This document shows positions 44,004 through 53,146 of a stretch of 64,000 nt of DNA, piece by piece. The notes under the pieces are model-generated. The model was not told the DNA's origin. It did not search any database and saw only the letters and a list, made by a program, of their open reading frames with translations. The stretch is from Paenibacillus amylolyticus (GTDB taxonomy: Bacteria; Bacillota; Bacilli; Paenibacillales; Paenibacillaceae). The first letter of the stretch is position 1, and every line of letters starts with the position of its first letter. A program made the position numbers and the translations under genes. The stretch covers positions 1,488,001 through 1,552,000 of the forward strand of contig NZ_BCNV01000001.1 of assembly GCF_001570725.1 (NCBI RefSeq). Reading direction: 5' to 3'.

Positions 44004-44207
44004 ATTGTTTTGTACCAGATAAGTGCAGGTCCGCACTGGGTTGAAAGAAATTAGAATGAAGTGAAAGATTTTATACTGGATTTTAGAGAATGATTTTGAT
44101 AGCTTAAGCAATATGAATAACTATTGTTGATCTCATTTATGATAGCGCATACATTATTGTGAGACGGGATAGTTCACGATGAGCGAGGCTAAAGGGGATG
44201 GATGAAA

Positions 44208-46424
44208 ATGCCTGAATACAGAAAAACCATCTTTATCAAATTTATATTGTCATATACTGTTCTGTCTGTGGTTCTGATCGGCATTATGGGTGGGTATTGG
44301 TATACCCAAGCTAATGAAATGATGGAGGATGAGATTGCCAAGGACAATAAAAACCGCCTTATTTCCGCCAAGGATTATATCGAGCAGACGATATTAAAGA
44401 AATATGAAGACAACCTGCAGAATAAAGCACTCTCCATTCGGTTCATTCAGAATAACTTCAACTTGAATCTATTGTTAACGAAGAGCTGGGAGGGGAATTT
44501 GAGTCGAATTGCATCCTTTCGGCAGGAACTGGAATTCTACAGGATTGAAAATGAAGGGCTAACGAATGTTACCGTTTATTTTCCAGCCAATCATTATGTC
44601 GTGGATGCCAGTAACTTTCATATGAAGAGTGATACATCCGAAGATGCAGCTTTCATTTTGAAGCTGAACGAAGTGAAACCTAAAGAATGGCTGTTACGGA
44701 CATTGGCGGATGGAAGCAAGGTGATGACCTATGTGATTAAATTGCCATATGAGACACCTGGCGTGCCAACCATGGGTTATTTCTTTATGGATGTAGGGGT
44801 GGAATATCTGCAGACGGCGGCCTCCCGAATCTTGAGTTCCCCGGCAGACCAGCTGTATATTTTCGACTCTTCGGGTAAAGAGCTGCTTCACACGGGGGAG
44901 TACAATGAGGCGCTCGGTGGTTTATTGCAGAATACCATTCACAACCGCCAAAGTGGAGAACAGATTATAGAAGGAGCGGAAGGCAAAGCTGTTCTGTCTT
45001 ATCTGGAGTCCGCGAACTCGCAGCAGGATTGGACGTATGCGATGTATCGTCCGATGAACTCATTTGTCCTGTCCTCTGAACAGTTGAAAAACAGTCTTGT
45101 AATTAGTTGCGGCGTTGTTGTTCTATTTGGTTTGCTGCTATCGTTCATTTTCTCCAAACAACTCTACATTCCGTTAAAAAGACTGATGATGCAGATCAAA
45201 GGTTTACATACAACAAGTGCTGTCACATCCTTGGGCAATGAGTACGCTTTTATTGGTAACACTTTTCATCTAATGGAGGAAAAGATCGTAAACCTCGAAA
45301 CCCAAGCGAGAAAAAATGATTTGAAAAACCTCTTGCTTGGCGTAAGCCTGGAGATTGAAGCGGAACAGTTCATTCAACCGGGATATCACTATTGCACCGT
45401 CTATCTCCGGATTCCAGAGGAGGGAAGTACAGGTCTGAAGATTCGTTATGAAAAGATGAATCGGTCTTTACACAGTATTTTCGTTCCACTGAATGAGAAT
45501 GAGGCGGCTATCATTTATTATATTTCTCCTGATGAACAGGACGCAGAAAATCGTATAATGGCCGATTTGCAGGCGGCTCAACATTCTGCTGAGCATGATT
45601 CCCGGTTTGGTGCGGCAATTGGGAGTAGGGTAGACCACCCAGAAGCGCTCGCTGATTCTTATCAAATGGCCAAGCAGGCAAGCAGATATCATTTTTTATA
45701 TGGAAAAGATGCAATCGTTGCGTATTCCAGAGTTCTGGAGATGAGTACAGCGCCTTATCTGTTTCAATACGATCATTTCAAAAATGCATTACAGGCAGGA
45801 GATCAGCAAGCGGTTGCTGATTTTATAAATCATTTTCTGGAGGTTCTACAGGATGGTCATATGCAGATCGAGACTGCGGAGCTAGCTGTGCTGCAATTAA
45901 TAATGCAATTATATCAATCGGTGCTTGAGTTGAAGTTACAGCATTTCCTGCCGCATGCCAATATTTTTGATGAATTGAAAAAGGATACGCTGATCGAAAC
46001 GGTCGAAGGAATTCGCAGGCTGTGCATGCAGATTACCGAACATTTGAAGTATGCCGGTAACCATGCACATACGGATGTGATTCGTACATTGAAGGTGTAT
46101 ATCGCAGATCATCTGCATGAAGAGTTATCCCTGCAAATCCTCTCGAAGGAGGTTTCACTCGCCCCTGCTTATATTTCTACACTTTTCAGTGAAGGGACGA
46201 AAGAATCTTTTACGGAATATGTAACCCGGCTGCGGCTGGAAAAAGCTGCGGATCTGTTGCGTGATCAACCACGTCTCGCTGTGTCAGTTATTGCAACGCA
46301 AGTTGGTTACCGGAATCCTCAGTATTTTCACAGCAAATTCAAATCACGCTACGGCGTAACGCCTGTGCAATATCGGAATTCACAGCTGGCAGCGCTGGAT
46401 TCATTATCTCTGGATAAGGAATAA
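44208..46424 (+). CDS. AraC-family regulator with membrane sensor domain, 738 aa
   Basis: It has the same design as the regulator at 23308. An N-terminal helix (FILSYTVLSVVLIGIMGGYW), an extracellular Cache-like sensor (about 45-280), a second helix (LVISCGVVVLFGLLLSFIFS), a cytoplasmic region, and an AraC double helix-turn-helix at the C-terminus (LSLQILSKEVSLAPAYIS; VIATQVGYRNPQYFHSKF). It probably senses breakdown products of the polysaccharide and activates the neighbouring genes. ATG 44208 has AAAGGGGATGG at a good distance; ATG 44202 is too close. The two copies of the 27-bp element on either side of it are candidate target sites. Confidence 0.9.
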   Translation: MPEYRKTIFIKFILSYTVLSVVLIGIMGGYWYTQANEMMEDEIAKDNKNRLISAKDYIEQTILKKYEDNLQNKALSIRFIQNNFNLNLLLTKSWEGNLSRIASFRQELEFYRIENEGLTNVTVYFPANHYVVDASNFHMKSDTSEDAAFILKLNEVKPKEWLLRTLADGSKVMTYVIKLPYETPGVPTMGYFFMDVGVEYLQTAASRILSSPADQLYIFDSSGKELLHTGEYNEALGGLLQNTIHNRQSGEQIIEGAEGKAVLSYLESANSQQDWTYAMYRPMNSFVLSSEQLKNSLVISCGVVVLFGLLLSFIFSKQLYIPLKRLMMQIKGLHTTSAVTSLGNEYAFIGNTFHLMEEKIVNLETQARKNDLKNLLLGVSLEIEAEQFIQPGYHYCTVYLRIPEEGSTGLKIRYEKMNRSLHSIFVPLNENEAAIIYYISPDEQDAENRIMADLQAAQHSAEHDSRFGAAIGSRVDHPEALADSYQMAKQASRYHFLYGKDAIVAYSRVLEMSTAPYLFQYDHFKNALQAGDQQAVADFINHFLEVLQDGHMQIETAELAVLQLIMQLYQSVLELKLQHFLPHANIFDELKKDTLIETVEGIRRLCMQITEHLKYAGNHAHTDVIRTLKVYIADHLHEELSLQILSKEVSLAPAYISTLFSEGTKESFTEYVTRLRLEKAADLLRDQPRLAVSVIATQVGYRNPQYFHSKFKSRYGVTPVQYRNSQLAALDSLSLDKE

Positions 46425-46477
46425 CAGAAGTGAGTATGGTGCTAGAAGGTAAGGTGCATATGACTGTTGTTTGGAGC

Positions 46478-46528
46478 ATCTAACGAATGTTACCCAAGCA
46501 GCGGTCATTTTTTATGAATTCGTTAGAT
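46478..46528. repeat. CTAACGAA-type repeat as perfect hairpin
   Basis: ATCTAACGAAT (46478-46488) and ATTCGTTAGAT (46518-46528) form a perfect 11-bp inverted repeat with a 29-base loop. The core is the same as in the cluster at 33494-33691. It lies just downstream of the AraC gene and might also end its transcript weakly. Confidence 0.6.
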
Positions 46529-46560
46529 TTTATAAGAAACCGTGAAAGAATTTATAAAGA

Positions 46561-46594
46561 ATTGAATGAACTTGCAATGGAAAAAGCGCTTACA
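46561..46594 (+). promoter_or_regulatory. 27-bp shared element, copy 2, with overlapping cre-like half site
   Basis: ATTGAATGA + AC + TTGCAATGGA + AA + AAGC at 46561-46587 matches 39491-39517 at 23 of 27 positions, 68 bp before the permease start. AAGCGCTTACA (46584-46594) fits the right part of a CcpA cre site, but the left half is degenerate (two mismatches). Confidence 0.5.
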
Positions 46595-46654
46595 TAATTC
46601 TAAGATTGAAGTGTGGCTTGAGGAATTTTGGATGGTTGGAAAGGAGCAGTTATC

Positions 46655-47629
46655 ATGAACCCGGTGCACAATCCGGAAGTGGACGGTAAAAAGAATATAT
46701 TTAATGAACAGCCGTCAAAATGGGCAGCAACCTGGAGGGAATACAAGAAGTGCAGATATCTGTTTCTGCTGCTTGCTCCGGTAATGATTTGGTACGCGGT
46801 CTTTGCATACGGCCCAATGTACGGTATTCAACTGGCCTTCAAAGACTTCAGGATCATGGATGGAATCTGGGGCAGTCCGTGGGTGGGCTTCAAGCATTTC
46901 GAGTTTTTGTTCTTTCAATCTCCTGATTTCTTAATGATTCTGAAGAATACGATTATCATCAGTTTTTTGCATATTCTGTTTGGATTCCCGGCGCCAATTA
47001 TACTCGCGCTACTGATCAATGAGATCCGTTCAGGTGCCTTCAAAAGGGTAGCACAGTCGCTGACCTACCTGCCGCATTTTTTCTCCTGGGTCATTCTCTC
47101 GGGGATATTGATCACGCTGTTGTCTCCATCGTCTGGTGTGGTCAATTATTTGCTCCAACTTGTGGGATTGGAGTCGGTTTATTTTCTAGGAGATCCGAAT
47201 CATTTCCGGTCAACACTGGTCATTTCGGCAATCTGGAAAGAAGTTGGCTGGGGCACGATTATCTATTTGGCGGCACTTGCGGGTGTACAGCCCGAGATGT
47301 ATGAGGCTGCCGTGATGGACGGAGCGAGTCGCTGGAGGCAGACCCTCAGTATTACGCTTCCGACAATTATGCCCGTAATTGTACTGATGTTTATTCTGCG
47401 TATTGGCAATGTAATGGATGCCGGCTTTGATCAGATTTTGAACCTGTACTCACCCGCAACTTATAGTGTGGCGGATATTCTGGACACCTATGTTTATAGG
47501 GTAGGCTTGCAGAATTTCCAGTTCAGCCTGACGACAGCGGTCGGTCTGTTCAAAAATGTGATTGCTTTTGCGCTGGTACTGGCAACGAACTATATGGCTA
47601 AAAGGTTTGGACAGCAGGGGCTCTTTTAA
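46655..47629 (+). CDS. Sugar ABC transporter permease, LplB type, 324 aa
   Basis: A short cytoplasmic N-terminus, six transmembrane helices and an EAA loop (EMYEAAVMDGASRWRQTLSITLP). Channel subunit for the saccharide bound by the lipoprotein encoded at 48610. ATG 46655 has GGAAAGGAG before it. First gene of the permease-permease-binding protein-GH28 unit, in contrast to the first sugar locus, where the binding protein comes first. Confidence 0.93.
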   Translation: MNPVHNPEVDGKKNIFNEQPSKWAATWREYKKCRYLFLLLAPVMIWYAVFAYGPMYGIQLAFKDFRIMDGIWGSPWVGFKHFEFLFFQSPDFLMILKNTIIISFLHILFGFPAPIILALLINEIRSGAFKRVAQSLTYLPHFFSWVILSGILITLLSPSSGVVNYLLQLVGLESVYFLGDPNHFRSTLVISAIWKEVGWGTIIYLAALAGVQPEMYEAAVMDGASRWRQTLSITLPTIMPVIVLMFILRIGNVMDAGFDQILNLYSPATYSVADILDTYVYRVGLQNFQFSLTTAVGLFKNVIAFALVLATNYMAKRFGQQGLF

Positions 47630-47658
47630 ACAGAATAAGCAGATTGGAGGACAAGGCA

Positions 47659-48531
47659 GTGAAGCATAGCAGGAGCAGTAACCTTTTTCAGGCTTTTTTG
47701 ATTACGTTCATGATTATTTTGTGTATTGTCATGCTGTATCCGTTTGTCCATATGCTTGCGATTTCGTTCAGTACGCCGGCAGAAGCATTGAGATTGGGTA
47801 TCCATCTGTATCCACAGCAGGTATCATTTTTTGCTTGGGAGAAGGTACTGGGTAATCAGGATATCTGGATGGGGTTTGGCAACACCGTTTTTCGTACCGT
47901 AGTGGGGACCGTTTGCTCGATCCTGTTCATGTCGTTTGGAGCATATCCGCTATCCCGTAAATACTTGCCGCATCGCAATGTGTATACGATGTTAATTGTG
48001 TTCACGATGTTCTTTAGCGGGGGCATGATTCCTTCTTACTTTCTGATCAAATCGCTTGGGCTGCTGGATTCGCGGCTGGTATACATTATTCCGGGACTGG
48101 TCAGTACGTTTTCCATGCTGATTCTGCGTAATTTCTTTCAGAACATACCTGATGAGCTGGAGGATTCGGCCAAAATCGATGGGGCAAACGATCTGCGTAT
48201 TCTGTTTCAGCTAGTTCTCCCGTTATCGATGCCTGTTATCGCGACATTGTCGCTATGGTCTGCGGTAGGACATTGGAATGCCTGGTTTGACGCGGTGTTA
48301 TACATTCAGGATCCTTCCAAGCAAGTGCTTCAGACGTTCCTGAGACGAGTGGTCATCACGGGAGAGAATCTATCCATGTTCGCGGCAGACGTTAAGGGCT
48401 CAGAATTGGGTTATCAGGAACCCATCAAAGCCGCTACACTGATGTTCACGGCACTGCCCATTATTATTGTGTATCCATTTCTGCAAAAGTACTTCGTAAA
48501 AGGAACGATGGTAGGCTCGCTCAAAGGGTAA
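47659..48531 (+). CDS. Sugar ABC transporter permease, LplC/YtcP type, 290 aa
   Basis: Six transmembrane helices, an EAA loop (ELEDSAKIDGANDLRILFQLVLP) and the family tail YPFLQKYFVKGTMVGSLKG. GTG 47659 is chosen as the start (TGGAGG 8 bases before); the TTG at 47644 lies inside that ribosome site. No ATPase gene accompanies the pair, so a shared ATPase is expected. Confidence 0.92.
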   Translation: MKHSRSSNLFQAFLITFMIILCIVMLYPFVHMLAISFSTPAEALRLGIHLYPQQVSFFAWEKVLGNQDIWMGFGNTVFRTVVGTVCSILFMSFGAYPLSRKYLPHRNVYTMLIVFTMFFSGGMIPSYFLIKSLGLLDSRLVYIIPGLVSTFSMLILRNFFQNIPDELEDSAKIDGANDLRILFQLVLPLSMPVIATLSLWSAVGHWNAWFDAVLYIQDPSKQVLQTFLRRVVITGENLSMFAADVKGSELGYQEPIKAATLMFTALPIIIVYPFLQKYFVKGTMVGSLKG

Positions 48532-48609
48532 CACGGGTTCATTCAGGCTGCCTCAGGGTGTCTTGATTCACATATGCGAATCGTTAGATCAAAAGGGAGG
48601 AATTCAAAG

Positions 48610-50184
48610 ATGAGACAAAAGAAATTCATTACCGGTATGCTGGGATTAGTGGTATCGGCTTCATTACTCGTAAGCGGTTGCAGTGGTGGTACGACTACTG
48701 ATAATAGCACTGGTGAAACTTCAGATGGGGGTAATGAAAAGCCAATTGAGATTTCAATCGCAAACAACTGGAATATTCCCAAAGCCGATAACAATTACGT
48801 GCAGAAGTTTCTGGAAGAGAAATTTAATGTGAAGTTCAAGAATATCTCCTTCGAGACGGCAACCTGGAAAGAACAATTCAATGTTATGTTGGCTTCTGGC
48901 CAGATCCCGGACATTATTTCTGTAGATGGCACCGTAGGCGATGTGGTGCAATGGGCGGATCAAGGTATCCTTGCGAGTGTTTCCCAAGAGGAGATCAAGC
49001 AATATATGCCTAAATACACGGCGGACGTGGAGAGCGTTGATCCAAATGCCTGGGACCCGGGTACATACAACGGAAAGAACTGGGGTGTTCCCAAGGTATG
49101 GGGGGAAGGTGCAACGGGTTTTATTCCCGCATATAACGGACAATGGCTGAAAGCTATTGGTTACAATGAACCGCCAAAGGATCTTGCCGAGCTTGAGGAT
49201 GTGCTGACCAAATTCATGAATAATGACCCGGACGGCAACGGTAAAAAGGATACGTATGGCTTGACCGGACGAGGCAAGGATGCCCAGGCACAACTGTTCA
49301 ATACGGTGTTCGCAGCTTACGGAGTAGCGCCGTACCAGTTCAAACTGGACGCGAATGGCAAAGTAACGTATGGCGCAATTACAGAGGAAGCGCGCAATGC
49401 GCTGAAGCTGTTAAATGAATGGTATAAGGCGGGCATTATTGATCCTGAATTCATCACCGATGGCAATAGTGAGATTCAAACCAAATTTGTCAGTCTGCGT
49501 ACCGGAATCATTGAAACCGGAATGTGGCACCACCTGTATGATGATGGATATTTTGGCCTGATCTCTAAGGATAAAGGCATTGAACTTGTTCCCGGCGTTC
49601 CATTCTCTGGGCCGGATGGCAAGAAGTATGCGATGGCTAACGGAGCCTTGCAGCCTCCGTTGTTGTTTGGAGCACAGCTTGAGAAGGATGACGCCAAACG
49701 AATTAAAATTTTGCAAATTCTGGAGTATGTCACGACAGATACGGAAGGCTACTTGACGACAGTGTTTGGGGAAAAAGGAAACTCCTATAACCTGGAAGGT
49801 GAATTGGCGGTCGTTACGGAAGCGGCAGCAGGTACGGAGTTAATGAGTGAACTGGGTGCAGGTTTCTATAATCCATTCGGTGCCAAAGTCAGCTCCATGA
49901 TGAAGCATCACTATTCTCCTGAAAAGCTGGCTTTCAAAGAAAAGTTGACGAATGTGGAAGGTGTGACCGTCCTGAGTGATCTGATGCAGTCGACGGTGAT
50001 GAAGACGAAAGCCCAATACGAGGCAATTTTGAACACACTACAGGCTCAATATTATATTAAAGCAATTTCTGGTGAAGCGAATACTGATAAAGATTTTGAT
50101 GATTTCCGGTCACAGTGGCTGAACTCCGGGGGACAGTCGGAACTTGATGAGGCCCAACAGATCTACGAGGAACGCAGTAAATAA
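48610..50184 (+). CDS. Sugar ABC transporter substrate-binding lipoprotein, 524 aa
   Basis: A lipoprotein signal with lipobox LLVSGC and a Thr/Ser/Gly linker, then an LplA-type solute-binding fold. A calcium-binding-like DPDGNGKKD segment (near residue 200) is typical of the family. It binds the oligosaccharide released outside. ATG 48610 has AAAGGGAGG before it; the in-frame ATG 48574 lacks a ribosome site. A perfect 12-bp hairpin follows the stop. Confidence 0.92.
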   Translation: MRQKKFITGMLGLVVSASLLVSGCSGGTTTDNSTGETSDGGNEKPIEISIANNWNIPKADNNYVQKFLEEKFNVKFKNISFETATWKEQFNVMLASGQIPDIISVDGTVGDVVQWADQGILASVSQEEIKQYMPKYTADVESVDPNAWDPGTYNGKNWGVPKVWGEGATGFIPAYNGQWLKAIGYNEPPKDLAELEDVLTKFMNNDPDGNGKKDTYGLTGRGKDAQAQLFNTVFAAYGVAPYQFKLDANGKVTYGAITEEARNALKLLNEWYKAGIIDPEFITDGNSEIQTKFVSLRTGIIETGMWHHLYDDGYFGLISKDKGIELVPGVPFSGPDGKKYAMANGALQPPLLFGAQLEKDDAKRIKILQILEYVTTDTEGYLTTVFGEKGNSYNLEGELAVVTEAAAGTELMSELGAGFYNPFGAKVSSMMKHHYSPEKLAFKEKLTNVEGVTVLSDLMQSTVMKTKAQYEAILNTLQAQYYIKAISGEANTDKDFDDFRSQWLNSGGQSELDEAQQIYEERSK

Positions 50185-50213
50185 AAATGACTTTCAGGGA
50201 TGATGGCAAGATC

Positions 50214-50252
50214 GTTAGCAGATGAACCTGGGAACGGTGCTCATCTGCTAAC
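50214..50252 (+). repeat. RNA hairpin after the binding-protein gene
   Basis: GTTAGCAGATGA and TCATCTGCTAAC form a perfect 12-bp stem with a 15-base loop and no T run. Its place, right after a binding-protein gene, is the same as the hairpin at 28209-28253. Confidence 0.65.
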
Positions 50253-50284
50253 TGTCTCATCTCAAGGTATGGAGGAGAACGGAT

Positions 50285-51727
50285 ATGCAGACTGTAAATA
50301 CGCATTTAGTGGTTTATCCAGCCCCGATTGGTGCTGTAGTCAACCCGGACTTCACCGTGAATGTCCGCAAGCCAGGTGAGGAGTGGCAACCTTTGTTCAG
50401 CTACAATGTGAAGGTCGATATGCATGATGTCCGCAATGCATCGATGGTCACGTTCGATTGTAATGGGCCGGTGGAACTGGAGATTGTGAAAAATGAAGGG
50501 AGTGTTCAGGCTGCGATCATCCGCCCAATCTCAACAGGATTAAGCTATGAGTTGGAAGCAAACCGTATGTTGCTTCATCTGGAAGGTCCGCGGCAACTAT
50601 CCTTGGAAGTGGACGGAGATCGATTCCACAATCTGCATATCTTTGCTAATCCTCTGGAACAAGATGTCCCGCTAGTATCGGATGAGGGTGTTCTGCCGCT
50701 TGAACCGGGAATGCATAACACGGTAGATATTCTGAGGAATTTGGCAGATGTGAGTTCAGCAGTGAAACCCAAAGTGATATATTTTCAACCCGGTATCCAT
50801 CATTTCGATACATCCCGTTTAGAAGTACCTTCGAATACAATGATCTATATCGCCGGTGGCACAGTCATCTATGGAGGGTTTATTTGTAGCCATGTGGAGG
50901 ATGTGGTCATTCGTGGCAGAGGCATTCTGTACCTTTCCGATTTTGAGAAAACGACCTTTTATCGTGGGGTAGAAATCAGTTATGCCCGAAATATATCGAT
51001 TGAAGGTATCACAGTCATTGATCCACCCCATTATACGGTCCTGATTGGTCAATCGGAGTCTATAGATATTTGCAATATAAAAACTTTCAGTACACGTGGC
51101 TGGTCGGACGGTATTGACATGATGGCCTGTTCAGATGTAACCATCGACAGTGTATTTCTGCGTACTTCTGATGACTGTATTGCGATCTATGCTTCAAGGG
51201 ATGAATATCGAGGCGATACCCGGAGGGTGCGTGTTACCCGTTCGATCTTGTGGGCAGATGTAGCGCACCCAGCCAATATAGGCACACATGGTAACTATGA
51301 AGGAGATGGAGATGTGATTGAGGATATTGTATTCAGCGATATTGATATCCTCGAGCATCACGAACCACAGCCGGATTACTGGGGATGTCTTGCAATCAAT
51401 GCCGGAGACAACAACACAGTACAGAACGTAGTGTATGAGAATATCCGCATTGAACCTTTTGAATTGGGTGAACTGTTCAATGTGAGAGTGCTGCAAAATC
51501 CAAAATACAATCCTGCTCCGGGGAAACAGATCCGGGATATTCTTTTCAAAAATATTACGTATAACGGAAGTTGTCTGAATCCATCCCATATCGAAGGCTA
51601 CGATGAAGCGCGGAAGGTAGAGAACGTGAGATTTGAGAATGTAACGGTTAATGGGGAACATTTCTCTTTGGAGAGAGATGTTATTCTCGGACCTCATATC
51701 AATGAAGTGGAAGTGAAACCAACATAA
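50285..51727 (+). CDS. GH28-like (polygalacturonase-type) enzyme, cytoplasmic, 480 aa
   Basis: A small N-terminal beta domain, then a right-handed beta-helix of the glycoside hydrolase 28 type (from about residue 150: KVIYFQPGIHHF, GGTVIYGGFI). Likely catalytic aspartates lie in GWSDGIDMM and LRTSDDCIAIY, followed by the His-containing GTHG. It probably hydrolyses uronic-acid or rhamnogalacturonan-type oligosaccharides. There is no signal peptide, so it should act on imported fragments in the cytoplasm, consistent with its place after the transporter genes. ATG 50285 follows ATGGAGGAG. Family confidence is good; the exact substrate is open. Confidence 0.87.
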   Translation: MQTVNTHLVVYPAPIGAVVNPDFTVNVRKPGEEWQPLFSYNVKVDMHDVRNASMVTFDCNGPVELEIVKNEGSVQAAIIRPISTGLSYELEANRMLLHLEGPRQLSLEVDGDRFHNLHIFANPLEQDVPLVSDEGVLPLEPGMHNTVDILRNLADVSSAVKPKVIYFQPGIHHFDTSRLEVPSNTMIYIAGGTVIYGGFICSHVEDVVIRGRGILYLSDFEKTTFYRGVEISYARNISIEGITVIDPPHYTVLIGQSESIDICNIKTFSTRGWSDGIDMMACSDVTIDSVFLRTSDDCIAIYASRDEYRGDTRRVRVTRSILWADVAHPANIGTHGNYEGDGDVIEDIVFSDIDILEHHEPQPDYWGCLAINAGDNNTVQNVVYENIRIEPFELGELFNVRVLQNPKYNPAPGKQIRDILFKNITYNGSCLNPSHIEGYDEARKVENVRFENVTVNGEHFSLERDVILGPHINEVEVKPT

Positions 51728-51825
51728 GTGTGATTTTGAACTGTCCAATGGAGCATTCGCAAGCTTATCCGCTCACGGGGAAAATAAGCAAGCGACCCCA
51801 AAGGACAAGAATATCGTCGCTTAAG

Positions 51826-51850
51826 AAGTCGCCTGAATGGTGGCTTTTTT
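51826..51850 (+). terminator. Terminator after the GH28-like gene
   Basis: AAGTCGCC pairs with GGTGGCTT (8 bp with G-T pairs) around TGAAT, followed by seven T. Short, but it fits the end of this operon. Confidence 0.7.
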
Positions 51851-51907
51851 TGCTTTGGTAACCCAAGTGAATTGGAACTGTAGAGTGAACTGCTTACCTG
51901 TCAGCCT

Positions 51908-53020
51908 TTATATGGCCGGCTCATCCGACAACTGGAAACGGGAAACGAAATACCAGATGAGCTCGCGACGTGAAGATACCTTGGTTTTGGCGAAAATGGA
52001 TTTCAAATGATCCTGAACCGTGTATACAGAAATATGCATCGCGGCAGCAATCTCTTTGGAAGAATAGCTACGAAGTACATAACCCAGCAGTTCCCGTTCT
52101 CGACTGGATAATCCATGACTTTCGGCGAGCAAGGGCAGCAAATCCTGCGGCATTGCTTGTTCCAAACGAATAGCAATCTGATCCGGTCCCGCGAGCTGTT
52201 GCATAAGACTGGCATGAAGGATGAGATAACGCCCATCCGGAAGTTGGATACAGACTTTGGAGGGCGAGTCGGGAGCGAGTGGAGTATCTTCAGCCCGTTC
52301 AGCCCGATTCTTGCGCTGCAAGTGGGAACTCACTGCACGTACCGGACGGGGCAGAATGTCTGGCCCTACATGTTCCAGCGTACGCAATTGGGACAGCCAA
52401 TATTGAGCCGGGGCGTTCAGCGATAAGAGCTGGAACGTGTCCGAGGTGATCAAAATTCCGGGTTCCTCGGGACTTTCACTCGTGATCTCATCCATCAGTG
52501 TCAGACTCGTGGAACGCAGCATGGCTGCAATAGAAGTAGTCCAGCTCTGAATCAGCGACAGTTCCTCCTCTGTAAAAAAAGCATTCTCGGTCTTACGATA
52601 CAAGGTCAGGTATCCCCAACAAGCGTCTCCACTGACTAATACAGCGCGCAGTTCGTCACCGAACCCCGCTGGCTGAAGAATGTTAAGATAACGTGGGCTT
52701 TGTTCAGGTTGTGCGTTCATGGACGTATGAAGTGTTGCTGTATGTTCACCGCTGCGAATTAATTCAGCGTATTTATGTATATCTTCTTCCATGTATTCAT
52801 TGATGAATAACCGATCATGAATGGCTTCAATGCCATCTTCTGTCACAGCTCCTGTGGAGAGAAGAGTCAGCGGATCAACGGTTGTGAAACAGTACGCATC
52901 GTAAGGCACCGCCGAATGGATCTGCTTCAGAACAGCTTCCCGGTAGGTACGTGAGGTCCAGGTTCCTTTTTCAAGAGAAGTGATAAGTCTGTGGTTCCGA
53001 TCAATACGTGATGTCAACAA
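51908..53020 (-). CDS. LuxR-family transcriptional regulator, about 370 aa
   Basis: The C-terminal 65 residues are a LuxR/GerE helix-turn-helix (LSSRERELLGYVLRSYSSKEIAAAM). The N-terminal part (about 25-190) looks like a GAF sensor (AVPYDAYCFTTVDPLTLL ... GYLTLYRKTENAFF). There is no receiver Asp, so it is probably ligand- or protein-controlled. The frame is open to 53245, but this would overlap the divergent methyltransferase gene. TTG 53020 (complement) with GAGAGGAG five bases before gives a clean start. It is divergent from, and probably regulates, the methyltransferase/dehydrogenase pair. Confidence 0.82.
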   Translation of the reverse strand: MLTSRIDRNHRLITSLEKGTWTSRTYREAVLKQIHSAVPYDAYCFTTVDPLTLLSTGAVTEDGIEAIHDRLFINEYMEEDIHKYAELIRSGEHTATLHTSMNAQPEQSPRYLNILQPAGFGDELRAVLVSGDACWGYLTLYRKTENAFFTEEELSLIQSWTTSIAAMLRSTSLTLMDEITSESPEEPGILITSDTFQLLSLNAPAQYWLSQLRTLEHVGPDILPRPVRAVSSHLQRKNRAERAEDTPLAPDSPSKVCIQLPDGRYLILHASLMQQLAGPDQIAIRLEQAMPQDLLPLLAESHGLSSRERELLGYVLRSYSSKEIAAAMHISVYTVQDHLKSIFAKTKVSSRRELIWYFVSRFQLSDEPAI

Positions 53021-53146
53021 GATATCTCCTCTCGCTATGCTTATATCCCAATGTTCTGGGATTGTAGGTTCGGCGTATCCTTCTATAATGAAATTAGACG
53101 AACAGCGAGTCAAGTCTAACTTCAATTCAAGAGGAGTGTAGTATCC

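Noticed and set aside
48574..48610. Upstream ATG for the second sugar-binding lipoprotein
   Set aside because: It lacks a ribosome site and would bury the lipoprotein signal; ATG 48610 follows AAAGGGAGG.
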